This document shows positions 55,001-63,917 of a stretch of 64,000 nt of DNA, piece after piece. The notes beneath the pieces are model-generated. The model searched no databases, was not told the DNA's origin, and saw only the letters and a program-made list of their open reading frames with translations. This stretch comes from Sphingomonas sp. SUN039 (GTDB taxonomy: Bacteria > Pseudomonadota > Alphaproteobacteria > Sphingomonadales > Sphingomonadaceae). Where the stretch lies: contig NZ_CP096972.1 of NCBI RefSeq assembly GCF_024758725.1, positions 1,594,001 to 1,658,000 of the forward strand. Reading direction: 5' to 3'. Position numbers and translations under genes: made by a program. Numbering within the stretch: the first letter of the stretch is position 1; each line of letters begins with the position of its first letter.

Positions 55001-55232
55001 CCTGCTGCAACCGCAGAATGCCGACCAGACTGCCGAGGTCTACTACCCGTCGCAGGTGTATGCAGACGTGCGCTTCAGCCTCGACGTGACGAAGAAGTTC
55101 CGGCTATCGGTTGGCATCGACAATCTCTTCGACCGCAAACCGCCGCTCGGGCTGCTCGGTACCGGTGCCGGCAGCGGCATCTTCGATGCGACCGGTCGCT
55201 ACTTCTACGCCGCGTTCCGCGCCGACCTGTAG
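52020..55232 (+). CDS. TonB-dependent outer-membrane receptor
   Basis: 1070 residues with a signal peptide (MNVVRFLSATALAGAALALPGFALA). An N-terminal plug domain (IVVTGSRIARPTLSSPVPVTSVSAEDIL, DLNVGDALNDLPSLR) and a large beta-barrel follow, with repeated alternating hydrophobic strands and a terminal ATGRYFYAAFRADL strand ending in a Leu. Length and Asn/Ser/Gly-rich loops fit the large sphingomonad oligosaccharide or peptide-uptake receptors rather than siderophore receptors. Substrate cannot be told. Followed by a strong intrinsic terminator. Confidence 0.93.
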   Translation: MNVVRFLSATALAGAALALPGFALAQGTAPTAEQCKDNPQLANCPTTNADGSESTSSTIVVTGSRIARPTLSSPVPVTSVSAEDILSSGDLNVGDALNDLPSLRSTFSQSNSTRFIGTAGLNELDLRGLGVARTLVLVNGRRHVTVAPGSYIVDVNTIPGELLERVDVVTGGNSAIYGSDAIAGVVNFVLKRNFDGFRISGQSGVSQRGDRGSYFVAGTFGRNFADGRGNIAVSAEYSKQNPIKFVGRDYLTGAFSGRNQFNTNEPTAGEPQSGDGIPDQVYLTGVRNGNISDGGLITGVCNSTLLTNSTRCAVGATTALPLAQMYVFQPDGTLIVNPVIRDLRVETGNATSNTVGGLGSTLSNYGDLFPELERFTVNVLARFEVSDAFQPFVEAKYNRLKVISETSPSFFQGSIPGFFGGGANLRCDNPYLTQQAFNQLVTIGRCPTGVAFGATNAATFNLTGRNNVDLGSRGEFNTRDTFRIVAGIEGRFNDDWRYEIAVNYGQLISNTTSTNNLLLFKPDGSNAGFLNAIDATRNAAGQIVCRINAVTVTDPACVPYNPFGSGASTNLEAVRNYVNVNSQFRDTASELVISANLGGDLSQLFELPGGPIGFAIGGEYREERASRAVDDNTSLGLTFLTALQGVNYPKLTVKDIYGEVRVPILRDTPGFQLLEFNGAYRYSEYNTNAGGTHAYNASVVYSPIADLKFRAAYARSVRTPTQANLFAPVGQNFASISDPCDVLFINSGSATRAANCAAAGIPVGFVNTAARAATLSFSQGGNPFLTAEKSDSYTLGAVLEPRFVPGLSITVDYYNIKVSNLIATLGANTIINLCYDSPTLNNQYCPLVNRVAGGNFGPRAVLSGPVNFARQVAKGIDIDLAYSKKFENGDRFAYRVIAGWKLAIDNFVDPTNPLIPDRQLSELGDPQFEFSASTSYKHGPVEGRLAVRYIGPQTIGTYEAQNPYYGLCPTATNAAAGVTAGQGLRGACTAGSIVLLQPQNADQTAEVYYPSQVYADVRFSLDVTKKFRLSVGIDNLFDRKPPLGLLGTGAGSGIFDATGRYFYAAFRADL

Positions 55233-55254
55233 TCAACCGACTGACGAAGAATCA

Positions 55255-55287
55255 GGGCCGCTTCCTTCTCGAAGCGGCCCTTTTTTT
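55255..55287 (+). terminator. intrinsic terminator of the TonB receptor gene
   Basis: 10-bp stem GGGCCGCTTC / GAAGCGGCCC with a 6-base loop followed by seven T. It ends next to the alr stop on the opposite strand. Confidence 0.9.
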
Positions 55288-55288
55288 G

Positions 55289-56293
55289 TCAGGACCAGAT
55301 GCGTTCGAAGCGGGACGCCAGCCCGGTGAGCAGCTCGTATTGCGACAGCCCGGATGCGGCACTTGCGGTCGGCAGGTCGTAATCCAGCACGACCCAGTCG
55401 CCCTCCCCGATGTCCGCGCCCGTCACGTCGATGGCGGTCAGGTCCATCGACACGCGGCCGAGTACGGGAAAGCGCCTCTGTCCTGCCGAACCGCGCGAAG
55501 AGAAGCTGCGGAGATAGCCGTCGGCATAGCCGATATTGAGAATGGCGACGTCGGTGTCGCGGGCAGCGACGAAGGTCGCACCGTAACCGACGCCCTGCCC
55601 CGCGGGAACGCAGCGGCGCTGAACGATCTGGGCTTCGGGGAAAACCACTTGGGCGATGTGCCCCGTCGCATCGGCCCGCGGGAGGCCGCCATACAGCGCA
55701 AGGCCCGGACGCGTCAGGTCGAAGGCATATTCGCCACCTAAGCAAATTCCGGCCGAATTGGCGAGGCTGCGACGCTTGGCAGGCACGTCGAGTGCCGCGA
55801 ACGCCGCGCGCTGCGCCGCATTCATCGGGCTGTCCTCATCGGCGCAGGCGAGATGGCTCATCAACGTGTCGATCTCCAGCCCCGCCAGATCGTCGGCGGA
55901 CGACAGGCCGAGCCGGTTCATGCCGGTATCGATCATCACGTCGCAGGGTCGCCCGGTCGGCCGCCAGCGCGCCACTTGTTCGGCCGTGTTGAGCACCGGC
56001 CGCGCGGTCGAGGCCACGGCGACACCCATATCCTCTGCCCGGACGCCGTGGAGCACCGACAGCGCGCGCCCGTCGGGTAGCGGCCCAAGTGCCACTGCCT
56101 CGGCCCAGGTCGCCACGAAAAAATCGCGGCACCCCGCCGCCGCCAAGTGCGCCACGACCTGACGGGCACCCAGGCCATAGCCGTCGGCCTTGACCGCCGC
56201 ACCGCACGCCGCACCGCCGCTTCTCCCCGCCAGCCAGCGCCAGTTCGAGGTCAGGGCATTGCCGTCGAGGCGCAGGCGCAGGGGGGCAGGCAT
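55289..56293 (-). CDS. alr: alanine racemase
   Basis: 334 residues, at the short end of the family. PLP lysine in GAAVKADGYGLGARQV near residue 35 and catalytic Tyr in GVGYGATFVAARD on the opposite face. Also DTGMNRLGLS, LACADEDSPMNAAQRAAF and MDLTAIDVTGADIGEGDWVVLD. Makes D-alanine for peptidoglycan. 12 bp downstream of the MFS transporter gene, convergent with the TonB receptor gene. Confidence 0.95.
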   Translation of the reverse strand: MPAPLRLRLDGNALTSNWRWLAGRSGGAACGAAVKADGYGLGARQVVAHLAAAGCRDFFVATWAEAVALGPLPDGRALSVLHGVRAEDMGVAVASTARPVLNTAEQVARWRPTGRPCDVMIDTGMNRLGLSSADDLAGLEIDTLMSHLACADEDSPMNAAQRAAFAALDVPAKRRSLANSAGICLGGEYAFDLTRPGLALYGGLPRADATGHIAQVVFPEAQIVQRRCVPAGQGVGYGATFVAARDTDVAILNIGYADGYLRSFSSRGSAGQRRFPVLGRVSMDLTAIDVTGADIGEGDWVVLDYDLPTASAASGLSQYELLTGLASRFERIWS

Positions 56294-56305
56294 GGCGTTT
56301 TCGGA

Positions 56306-57901
56306 CTAATCGAGCGGCTGGCCCGACCGCTCCTTCAGGAAGAACAGGCTCACGAAAAACGCCATCACCACGACCACGACGGTGTACCATAGCCCCGCAT
56401 AGGGATCGCCGCTCTTGATGACGATCAGCTGCGAAATAAACGGCAGGAAGCCACCGAAATAGCCCGACCCGATGTGATAGGGCACCGACATCGACGTGTA
56501 ACGAATGCGGGCAGGGAACATCTCGACCAGGATCGCCGCGACCTGGCCGTAGGTCATGGCCGACAGCCCGACCATCAACGCAATGGCGAGGATGATTTTC
56601 CAAGGTTGCTTTTCCTTGGGGTCGGCCTTGTCGGGATAGCCTGCCGCGACCAGCGCCGCCGTATAGGCCTTTTCATCGAAGCCTGCGATGCGGCGCTCGC
56701 CCACAGTGAAGGCCACCTCGCCCGGGGCATAGGGCGCAACCTTGCTATACCCGATCCCGCGCTTGGCGAGATAGCCGAGCGCCTTCGCACAGGGCGTTTC
56801 CTGTTTTGCGGCAAAGATGCTGAAGTCGCATTCGGGCAGTTCGAGTCGCACCGGGGAGGCCGCATTGGCGCGGGCGAGTGCCGGATTGGCGGCATCGGCC
56901 ATCATGTGGAAAATCGGGAAGACGAACAGCGCCGACAGGGCGTAGCCGGTCAGCAGGATTTTCTTGCGCCCAATGCGGTCGCTAAGCGCGCCGAACAGCA
57001 CATAAAGCGGCGCCGCGAGACAAGCTCCGATCGCCATATAAAGCAGCGCATCCTCTTCGGCGAGGCGCGTCGTGTCCCGCAAAAACGCCAGCGTCGCGAA
57101 CTGCGATGTGTAGTACACCACCGTCAGCCCTGCCGCGACGCCGAACAGCGCGACCAGCACCCGCCCGAGATTGCCGGGCGCGCGGATCGAATCCATGATC
57201 GGGTTGCGCGACGTGGTGCCGGCTTCCTTCATCGCCTTGAATACCGGACTCTCGCTGAGCTTCATCCGGATGTAGAGCGAGATCGCGAGCATCACGAGCG
57301 AGGCAAGAAAGGGAATGCGCCAGCCCCACGTCTCGAAGGCCTCTTTGCTGAGGTTGTGACGGCAGGTCAGCACGACGATCAGGCTGAGCAGGAAGCCGCC
57401 GACGACCGAAACCTGGATCCAGCTGGTGTATTGCCCTCGCTTCTTGGCGGGCGCGTGTTCCGCGACATAGATTGCCGCGCCGCCATATTCGCCGCCCAGT
57501 GCCAAGCCCTGCAGCAAGCGCAGTCCCACGAGCATCACCGACGCCCAGATCCCGGCGGTCGCATAGGTCGGCAGGAAACCAATGGCAGCCGTCGCGCCGC
57601 CCATCAGGGTGATCGTGACCAGAAACGTATATTTGCGCCCGATCAGGTCGCCGAAATAGCCAAAGACAAGGGCACCGACCGGTCGCACGCCGAAGCCCGC
57701 ACCAAAGACGGCAAGGCTGGCCAGCGTTGCTGCGGTTGCGTTCGTCGAAGGAAAAAACAGGCTTCCGAGCAGCGGCGCAAGGATGCCGTACACGAAGAAA
57801 TCATACCATTCGAACACCGTGCCCAGCGACGAGGCGACGATAACGAGCCGGTCGCGTTTCGGATCGAGCGTATCGGGTGCGGTAACGGCAGTATCGGTCA
57901 T
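56306..57901 (-). CDS. MFS transporter, metabolite:H+ symporter type
   Basis: 531 residues, 12 membrane helices. The MHS-subfamily loop 2-3 signature GYFGDLIGRKYTFLVTI, LLQGLALGGEYGGAAIYVAEHAPAKKRGQYTSW, and loop 8-9 GALSDRIGRKKILLTGYALS are present. The ~100-residue hydrophilic insert around residues 345-440 (AASPVRLELPECDFS..., AGYPDKADPKEKQPW) in the second half is longer than in ProP/ShiA-type proteins. Substrate is likely a small organic acid or osmolyte. Upstream of alr by 12 bp, same strand. Confidence 0.85.
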   Translation of the reverse strand: MTDTAVTAPDTLDPKRDRLVIVASSLGTVFEWYDFFVYGILAPLLGSLFFPSTNATAATLASLAVFGAGFGVRPVGALVFGYFGDLIGRKYTFLVTITLMGGATAAIGFLPTYATAGIWASVMLVGLRLLQGLALGGEYGGAAIYVAEHAPAKKRGQYTSWIQVSVVGGFLLSLIVVLTCRHNLSKEAFETWGWRIPFLASLVMLAISLYIRMKLSESPVFKAMKEAGTTSRNPIMDSIRAPGNLGRVLVALFGVAAGLTVVYYTSQFATLAFLRDTTRLAEEDALLYMAIGACLAAPLYVLFGALSDRIGRKKILLTGYALSALFVFPIFHMMADAANPALARANAASPVRLELPECDFSIFAAKQETPCAKALGYLAKRGIGYSKVAPYAPGEVAFTVGERRIAGFDEKAYTAALVAAGYPDKADPKEKQPWKIILAIALMVGLSAMTYGQVAAILVEMFPARIRYTSMSVPYHIGSGYFGGFLPFISQLIVIKSGDPYAGLWYTVVVVVMAFFVSLFFLKERSGQPLD

Positions 57902-57958
57902 GCAACTCCCCCTGCCCGCGACACTAGGGTGCGAAGGCTGGTCGCCGCAAGGGCGCTG

Positions 57959-58330
57959 TCAGAACAGGCGCGATCCATTGGGGACGATCATATCCGGCGC
58001 GAACAGCACGACATGCCCGTCGGTGTCGGGAAAGCCGAGGGTCAGCACTTCCGACATGAATTTGCCGATCTGGCGCGGCGGGAAATTGACCACCGCCGCG
58101 ACCTGCCGCCCGACCAGAGTATCGAGGTCGTAATGCTCGGTGATCTGCGCGCTCGACCGACGGGTGCCGATGGCGGGGCCGAAGTCGATGGTCAGCTTGA
58201 ACGCGGCCTTGCGCGCCTCGGGGAAGGCCTCTGCCGCGACGATCGTCCCGACGCGGATATCGACGCGGAGGAAATCGTCGAAAGCGATGGGGTCGGCGGG
58301 CGGTGCGGCAGGATCGGGGATCAGGTGCAC
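57959..58330 (-). CDS. csaA: CsaA-type tRNA-binding domain protein
   Basis: 123 residues from GTG at 58328-58330. An OB-fold of the EMAP-II/CsaA type: [44 protein letters not shown] and [27 protein letters not shown], with the terminal VPNGSRLF. A small dimeric tRNA-binding or chaperone-like protein. Length normal (~110-120). Starts one base before the end of glmS, in the same operon, so it is coupled to glmS. Role in sphingomonads unknown. Confidence 0.88.
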   Translation of the reverse strand: MHLIPDPAAPPADPIAFDDFLRVDIRVGTIVAAEAFPEARKAAFKLTIDFGPAIGTRRSSAQITEHYDLDTLVGRQVAAVVNFPPRQIGKFMSEVLTLGFPDTDGHVVLFAPDMIVPNGSRLF

Positions 58331-60153
58331 TATTCCACCGTCACCGACTTCGCCAGGTTGCGCGGCTGGTCGACGTCCGTCCCTTTCGCGACGGCGACAT
58401 GGTAGGCCAGCAACTGCACCGGCACGGCGTACACAAGCGCCGCGATCAGCGGATGGACCTTGGGCATTTCTATGGTCGCCATCGCGTCGCCCCCGGCCTC
58501 GGCGATTCCTTCGGCGTCGGAGATCAGCACGACCTTTGCCCCGCGCGCCATGGCTTCGTGCATGTTGCTGACGGTCTTTTCGAACAACGGTCCGCTAGGC
58601 GCGATGACGATCAGCGGGACATTCTCGTCGATCAGCGCGATGGGGCCGTGCTTCATTTCGCCCGACGCATAGCCTTCGGCGTGGATATAGCTGATTTCCT
58701 TGAGCTTCAGAGCGCCCTCCAGCGCGAGCGGATAGTCCTGCCCGCGCCCGAGGTACAGCACGTCGCGCGCGCCCGCGATGGTGTGCGCCATGGCTTCGAT
58801 CTCGGCATCGTGCGCCAGCGCGGCGTTGATCGCGGCAGGCACTTCGGTGAGATGTTCGACGATCTCGCGCTCCTCGGCGGCAGGCAGCTTGCCCTTGGCG
58901 CGGGCGAGATTGACCGCGAGCGCCGCCATGACTGCGAGCTGGCAGGTGAACGCCTTGGTCGAGGCGACGCCGATTTCGGGGCCGGCGTGGGTCGGCATCA
59001 GCAGATCGACTTCGCGCGCCATGCTCGACGTCGGGACATTAATAATGCCCGCCGTGGTCAGGCCGCCGCTCTTCATATGGCGCAGCGCCGCAAGCGTGTC
59101 CGCCGTCTCGCCCGACTGCGACACGACGACGCCGAGCATGTTCGGCAGCAGGACTGGGTCACGGTAACGATATTCCGACGCCACATCGACCTCGACGGGA
59201 ATGCGCGCGAGCTGTTCGATCCAGTATTTGCCGATCATGCCGACATAGGAGGCGGTACCGCAGGCGACGATGACCACGCGTTCAATGCTGGCGAGGTCGA
59301 AATCCATTTGCGGCAACCCGACCTGCTCCTCAAGCGGGCGCAGATAGGAGCGCAAGGTCTGCGCGACGACCGTGGGTTGTTCGTAAATCTCCTTGAGCAT
59401 GAAGTGGCGGTAATTGCCCTTTTCCATCAGTGCCGCCGACACGCCCGACAAGGTGATCTCGCGGGTGACGGGATTGTTGTCGCAGTCGAATATCTCTGCG
59501 CCGCCACGTGTGATGACGACCCAGTCGCCCTCCTCCAGATAGGCGATGCGTTGAGTCAGCGGCGCGAGCGCCAGTGCATCCGAGCCGAGGTAGGTCTCGC
59601 CCTCGCCGTAGCCGACCACGAGCGGCGAGCCGAGCCGCGCACCGATGAGCATGTCGGGATGCTGGCGAAAAGCGATGGCAAGCGCGAAAGCCCCGCGCAG
59701 TCGCGGGAGCACCGCTCTGACCGCGTCCTGCGGCGATTTCCCCGCCTCGACCTGTTCGCTGACGAGGTGTGCGACGACTTCGGTATCGGTCTGGCTTTCG
59801 AAGGTGCGGCCGCGCGCTTCGAGCTCTTCGCGCAGAGACTTGAAATTCTCGATGATGCCGTTGTGAACAAGCGCGACCTCGCCGGTGGCGTGCGGATGGG
59901 CGTTGGTCGTGTTGGGCACGCCGTGCGTCGCCCAGCGGGTGTGCGCGATGCCGGTATTGCCCGGCGCAGGATCGGCGGCAAGGACGCGCGCGAGGTTCGC
60001 CAGCTTGCCCTCGGCGCGGCGGCGGACCAGCCGGCCGTCGATGACGGTGCAGATGCCCGCCGAGTCATAGCCGCGATATTCCATCCGCTTGAGCCCGTCG
60101 ACGAGCCGGTCGGCGACGCTGTCCTTGCCCACAATTCCGATAATGCCGCACAT
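58330..60153 (-). CDS. glmS: glutamine-fructose-6-phosphate aminotransferase
   Basis: 607 residues. N-terminal Ntn glutaminase (Cys2 nucleophile: [33 protein letters not shown]) and two SIS domains for fructose-6-P ([69 protein letters not shown]). Makes glucosamine-6-P, first step to UDP-GlcNAc. Downstream of vapBC and glmU on the same strand. No glmS ribozyme seen, as expected outside Gram-positives. Confidence 0.97.
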   Translation of the reverse strand: MCGIIGIVGKDSVADRLVDGLKRMEYRGYDSAGICTVIDGRLVRRRAEGKLANLARVLAADPAPGNTGIAHTRWATHGVPNTTNAHPHATGEVALVHNGIIENFKSLREELEARGRTFESQTDTEVVAHLVSEQVEAGKSPQDAVRAVLPRLRGAFALAIAFRQHPDMLIGARLGSPLVVGYGEGETYLGSDALALAPLTQRIAYLEEGDWVVITRGGAEIFDCDNNPVTREITLSGVSAALMEKGNYRHFMLKEIYEQPTVVAQTLRSYLRPLEEQVGLPQMDFDLASIERVVIVACGTASYVGMIGKYWIEQLARIPVEVDVASEYRYRDPVLLPNMLGVVVSQSGETADTLAALRHMKSGGLTTAGIINVPTSSMAREVDLLMPTHAGPEIGVASTKAFTCQLAVMAALAVNLARAKGKLPAAEEREIVEHLTEVPAAINAALAHDAEIEAMAHTIAGARDVLYLGRGQDYPLALEGALKLKEISYIHAEGYASGEMKHGPIALIDENVPLIVIAPSGPLFEKTVSNMHEAMARGAKVVLISDAEGIAEAGGDAMATIEMPKVHPLIAALVYAVPVQLLAYHVAVAKGTDVDQPRNLAKSVTVE

Positions 60154-60171
60154 GGTCGATCAGGCTTTCGC

Positions 60172-60540
60172 TTAGAGTTGGTAGGGGACACGGATACCCG
60201 GCATGTTCGCCGGAAAATCCTTGGTGTTGCGTGTCACGAGGATGCGTCCGCGCACCTGCGCCGACGCGAGGATGATCGCGTCGGGAGATTTAAGCGACTT
60301 GCGCTGGTTGCGGATCGCGGCCGCCCTGCGTGCGATCTCCTCGTCGATCTCGCTCATCGAAAAGAAGCGCAGAAATTCCTCGGTCTCGGCAGCGGCCTCG
60401 TCGGCAACACCCGACATGGTTTCGATCCAGGTGATACGGCTGATCCAGGCGCGCGACGCGCTGCGATACTCCGACCAGGCTATGGGCCGGTTGTGCAGCA
60501 TGTCGATGACGATGTTGGTATCGAAGAAGCGCTCGCTCAC
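60172..60540 (-). CDS. vapC: VapC-type PIN-domain toxin
   Basis: 122 residues from GTG at 60538-60540. PIN ribonuclease residues: Asp in FFDTNIVIDML near residue 5, Glu in TWIETMSG, Asp in KSPDAIILASAQ near 85 and Asp/Asn in TRNTKDFP. These acidic positions form the Mg2+ site that cleaves RNA (often initiator tRNA). Overlaps the antitoxin gene by 4 bp. Part of a vapBC-like unit placed between glmU and glmS. Confidence 0.86.
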   Translation of the reverse strand: MSERFFDTNIVIDMLHNRPIAWSEYRSASRAWISRITWIETMSGVADEAAAETEEFLRFFSMSEIDEEIARRAAAIRNQRKSLKSPDAIILASAQVRGRILVTRNTKDFPANMPGIRVPYQL

Positions 60541-60803
60541 GCGATGTCGCGCCCGGCTGCATCGGGCATTTCGCCAACGTCGGGCCATTCGTCGCGCAAC
60601 GCCCGCTCATAAGCGAGGCCATCCACTTTGGAGCCGTGCCGTTCCCACAAGCCGAAATATTTCTCGATACCCGCCTTGTCCTCGCGATGGCGAAAGGCGG
60701 ACACGGCATCGCGCACGATGGCGGCGCGCGACTTGCCCTGTTCGCGCGCAAGGCCGTCGAGCCACTTCAGGTCATCGTCGGGAATATCGGCAAGGAAGCG
60801 CAT
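60537..60803 (-). CDS. vapB: ribbon-helix-helix antitoxin (CopG/VapB-like)
   Basis: 88 residues. The N terminus MRFLADIPDDDLKWLDGLAREQGKSRAAIVRDAVSAFRHR has the RHH pattern: beta-strand residues, then two helices with KSRAAIVRDAV. The C-terminal tail (DGLAYERALRDEWP) should bind the PIN toxin. First gene of the pair, directly downstream of glmU. Its start codon lies in a long palindrome, giving likely autorepression by the antitoxin or complex. Confidence 0.82.
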   Translation of the reverse strand: MRFLADIPDDDLKWLDGLAREQGKSRAAIVRDAVSAFRHREDKAGIEKYFGLWERHGSKVDGLAYERALRDEWPDVGEMPDAAGRDIA

Positions 60804-60833
60804 GATATATCGATATCATATCGCGATATCATG
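60801..60833. promoter_or_regulatory. palindromic operator of the vapBC-like pair
   Basis: 33 bp rich in ATATCG: CATGATAT...ATATCATG at the ends, inner ATGATAT-atcg-ATATCAT and a perfect ATATCGCGATAT. It overlaps the antitoxin ATG and ends one base before the glmU stop. Confidence 0.6.
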
Positions 60834-62177
60834 TCAACTCTTCTTCCGCCCCGCCATCATCGTGCGGAACCCCTTGGCCCAGCCCGACTTGGACTCCTGT
60901 TTGCCGCGCGCGACGGCGAGCGCGTCGGGGGCGACATCGGCGGTGATGACGCTGCCCGCCGCGACGATGGCGCCGGGGCCGATGGTCACGGGCGCGACAA
61001 GTGCGCTGTTCGAACCGACGAAGGCGCCCGCACCGATCTCGGTCTTATATTTGAAGAACCCGTCGTAGTTGCAGGTGATCGTTCCCGCGCCGACATTTGC
61101 GCCCGCGCCGACTTCAGCATCGCCGAGATAGGTCAGGTGGTTCGCCTTCGCACCTGCCCCTATCGTAGTTTTCTTGACCTCGACGAAATTTCCGACCTTC
61201 GATTTTTCCCCGAGTACCGCACCGGGGCGCAGGCGAGCGAAGGGACCGACTTCGGCACCCTCGCCTACAGTTGCGCCTTCAAGGTGGCTGCTTGCCCGGA
61301 TCGTCGCGTGATCGGCCAACGTGACACCAGGGCCGAAAAAGATGTTCGGTTCGAGAAGGACATCGCGGCCGACCCTCGTGTCCCAAGCGAACCAGACCGT
61401 CTCAGGAGCGATCAGGGTCGCGCCGTCGGCCATAACTTCGGCGCGGCGGGCGGCCTGCCAGTCGGCCTCGACCCCGGCCAGTTCGGCGCGACTGTTGATG
61501 CCGGCGACTTCGCCCTCGGCACAAGTGATCACCGCACATTTCCGGCCATCGGCGTTGGCGATGTTGACGATGTCGACAAGGTAATATTCGCTCGCCGCAT
61601 TGGCGTTGCCCACGCGCGCGAGCAATGCGAACAGATCGGCGGCGCGCACCGCCATCAGGCCCGAATTGCACAGGCGCACTGCGCGCTCGGCTTCGGTCGC
61701 GTCCTTGTGCTCGACCATCTTTTCGATCAGCCCGCCCTGCGCAACCACCCGGCCGTAGCGCAACGTGTCGCGCGGTTCGAAGCCCAGCACGACCACAGCG
61801 GGCGCATCGTCGGCGCGCAGCCGGTCGAGCATGGCGCGCATTGTCTCGGCGCGGACCAGCGGCACGTCGCCATAAAGAATCAGCACGTCGCCATCGAAGC
61901 CGGCAAGTGCGCCCTGGGACTGCTGCACCGCATGGCCGGTCCCCTGCTGCGGTTCCTGCACCGCGACGTCGATCCCCATCGGGTCGACGACCGCCTCGAT
62001 CTGTTCGCGCCGCGCGCCCGCGACGACAACGGTGCGCGCGGGCGCGAGTTCGGCGGCGCTCGCGAGCAAATGCAGCAGCATCGGCCGTCCCGCGATCGGG
62101 TGAAGCACCTTGTGCAGGTCCGATTTCATCCGCGTGCCCTGCCCCGCCGCCAGCACCACTACTGCTACCTGCCGCAA
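60834..62177 (-). CDS. glmU: bifunctional GlcNAc-1-P uridyltransferase / GlcN-1-P acetyltransferase
   Basis: 447 residues from TTG, seven bases after GGAG; alternative starts are unclear. N-terminal pyrophosphorylase: VVVLAAGQGTRMKSDLHKVLHPIAGRPMLLHLL, VLILYGDVPLVRAETM, NSGLMAVRAADL. C-terminal left-handed beta helix of hexapeptide repeats (LGEKSKVGNFVEVKKTTIGAGAKANHLTYLGDAEVGAGANVGAGTITCNYDG) with acetyl-CoA binding. Makes UDP-GlcNAc. Divergent from gph; vapBC-like genes now separate it from glmS. Confidence 0.95.
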   Translation of the reverse strand: MRQVAVVVLAAGQGTRMKSDLHKVLHPIAGRPMLLHLLASAAELAPARTVVVAGARREQIEAVVDPMGIDVAVQEPQQGTGHAVQQSQGALAGFDGDVLILYGDVPLVRAETMRAMLDRLRADDAPAVVVLGFEPRDTLRYGRVVAQGGLIEKMVEHKDATEAERAVRLCNSGLMAVRAADLFALLARVGNANAASEYYLVDIVNIANADGRKCAVITCAEGEVAGINSRAELAGVEADWQAARRAEVMADGATLIAPETVWFAWDTRVGRDVLLEPNIFFGPGVTLADHATIRASSHLEGATVGEGAEVGPFARLRPGAVLGEKSKVGNFVEVKKTTIGAGAKANHLTYLGDAEVGAGANVGAGTITCNYDGFFKYKTEIGAGAFVGSNSALVAPVTIGPGAIVAAGSVITADVAPDALAVARGKQESKSGWAKGFRTMMAGRKKS

Positions 62178-62257
62178 ATCCCGTCTCCGTCCTGTCCGTT
62201 CGCGCGTTTAGACCCGCCCGCTTGCCACTGCCAGCGTCTTCGCCGATGGGCGCGGCC

Positions 62258-62935
62258 ATGGCAGCATTTCCTTTCGATATCGTCGGATTCGACCTTGACG
62301 GCACGCTCGTTGACACTTCGGGCGATCTGACAGCGGCGGTGAATCACACGCTGGCTCTCGCGGGACGAAAAGCACTCGCACCGGAAACGGTCAGGGCCAT
62401 GATCGGCGGCGGGGCGAAGGCGATGCTGCAACGCGGGCTCGATGCGACCGGCGGGTGCGAAGCGGACGAAGCGCGGCGGCTCTACAAGCTGATGCTCGAA
62501 TTCTACGGGGCGAATATTGCGGTGCACTCGCGACCCTTCCCGGGCATGGTCGCGGCGCTGGACGAGCTTGAGGCGCTGGGCGTGAGACTGGCAGTCGTCA
62601 CCAACAAGTTCGAGAGTTTCGCGCGGAAGCTGTTGGCTGAACTCGGCCTGATCGACCGTTTCGCGACCTTGATCGGTGGCGACACGCTAGGGCCGGGACG
62701 TGCCAAGCCCGCCGCCGATCCGATATTGGAAATGATTGCGCGACTCGGCGGCGGACGCGCGGCGTTCGTCGGCGATTCGACCTATGACACGCTGGCGGCG
62801 CGCAACGCAGGCGTGCCGAGCGTTGCGGTGTCGTTCGGATTTCTCGACCGGCCGGTCGGCGAATTGGGTGCGGACGCGGTAATCGACAGCTATGCGGAAC
62901 TGGTGCCGGTGCTCAAGACGTTTTCCGCCACTTAG
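62258..62935 (+). CDS. gph: phosphoglycolate phosphatase, HAD family
   Basis: 225 residues from ATG at 62258; the ATG at 62246 adds four residues and cannot be excluded. HAD motifs: DLDGTLVDTSGDLTAAVN (nucleophile Asp), VVTNKFESFARKLLAELGL, and VGDSTYDTLAARNAGVPSVAVSFGF with the acidic pair GDS-TYD. The cap domain lies between. Removes phosphoglycolate, a by-product of DNA repair. It overlaps the convergent nucleotidyltransferase gene by 23 bp. Divergent from glmU. Confidence 0.93.
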   Translation: MAAFPFDIVGFDLDGTLVDTSGDLTAAVNHTLALAGRKALAPETVRAMIGGGAKAMLQRGLDATGGCEADEARRLYKLMLEFYGANIAVHSRPFPGMVAALDELEALGVRLAVVTNKFESFARKLLAELGLIDRFATLIGGDTLGPGRAKPAADPILEMIARLGGGRAAFVGDSTYDTLAARNAGVPSVAVSFGFLDRPVGELGADAVIDSYAELVPVLKTFSAT

Positions 62936-63917
62936 TCCACAAATGCCGTGCCAGCAGCAGCGGCGGCATTCGCAGCCAGTGCGAGCGGATGTAGAACATC
63001 AGCCGAAGCAGCGGACGCGTCGGGCGGCCCCATCCGTCGCGGGCGAGAAGGCGGGCGCGGAACATATGGTCGTTGCCCTTCCGGTTGCCCGTTGGCGCGA
63101 CCGGCGTGGCGAACAGCGCTTTCGAGAGCCGCAAGGCGCGAGCGACCTCGCGCGACAGGCGGTGGATCGCGGCGCGATCACGAAGGCGACCCGCGAAACC
63201 CTCTTCGTCGAAATCACGCAGCAGCCGGTCGATATCCCACAGGTTCCGCAAGCCGCCTGCCAGATCGCCATCGGCCAGCAGGTGTGCGGCGGCGTGGACG
63301 ATCATGTCCTCCGGACACAGCACGCGCAGACCATTTTCGAGCGGAACGCTCGCCGCGATCAGCGCTGCCGCATCGGGGGTGGGCCGCGCGGTCGGCGGGA
63401 GGATCGTGTGGTGGACATCGATCATCCGGTCGCGGTCGCGGTGGATCAGCGGGGGTAGTTCGTGCATCCAGAGGCGATAATAATCGTCGTCATAGGGGTC
63501 GGGCTTCACCCATTCCCACCCCGCCGCGATCAGCGCCGCCTCGACCTCGCCCAGCCGGTCGCGCGGCACGAGGATGTCGAGATCGCCGATATTGCGCCCC
63601 TGCCCCGCATCGAGGCCAGCCGCTACGAATGCCGTCCCCTTGAGCAGCACGACTGGCACACCCAGATCGCCAAGCGCGCGGCGCGCCATTTCGGCTTCCC
63701 ACAGCGCCTCGGTCCGCCCGGCCTCGACATCGGTACGGGCGCTGTCGAGGATGGACTGCACGGCGTCGGGCAAGTCGAGACCGTCGAGCCGGTGTGCGAG
63801 GCTCGCCAGCAGGAGTTCGGCGCGCGCGGCGCAGAGGATGCCGGTCCAGGTTTCGGTGTCGAGACCGGCCGCGCGCGACGGATGGGACAGCAGCGCGGCG
63901 ACGCCTGCGGCACTCAT
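62913..63917 (-). CDS. nucleotidyltransferase-fold protein
   Basis: 334 residues from MSAAGVAALLSHPSRAA. A nucleotidyltransferase motif of the PF14907 type: VVLLKGTAFVAAGLDAGQGRNIGDLDILVPRDRL, with the D-x-D (DLD) metal site, and a downstream IDVHHTILPP segment. The C-terminal half is helical. Such proteins occur beside asparagine-synthetase-like and HPr-kinase-like genes in sphingomonads. Upstream gene overlaps it by 3 bp (ATGA), so they are coupled; the role is unknown. Confidence 0.75.
   Translation of the reverse strand: MSAAGVAALLSHPSRAAGLDTETWTGILCAARAELLLASLAHRLDGLDLPDAVQSILDSARTDVEAGRTEALWEAEMARRALGDLGVPVVLLKGTAFVAAGLDAGQGRNIGDLDILVPRDRLGEVEAALIAAGWEWVKPDPYDDDYYRLWMHELPPLIHRDRDRMIDVHHTILPPTARPTPDAAALIAASVPLENGLRVLCPEDMIVHAAAHLLADGDLAGGLRNLWDIDRLLRDFDEEGFAGRLRDRAAIHRLSREVARALRLSKALFATPVAPTGNRKGNDHMFRARLLARDGWGRPTRPLLRLMFYIRSHWLRMPPLLLARHLWTKWRKTS

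Noticed and set aside
58303-60612. 769-codon plus-strand frame opposite glmS
   Set aside because: Shadow of a certain gene; no protein-like features.
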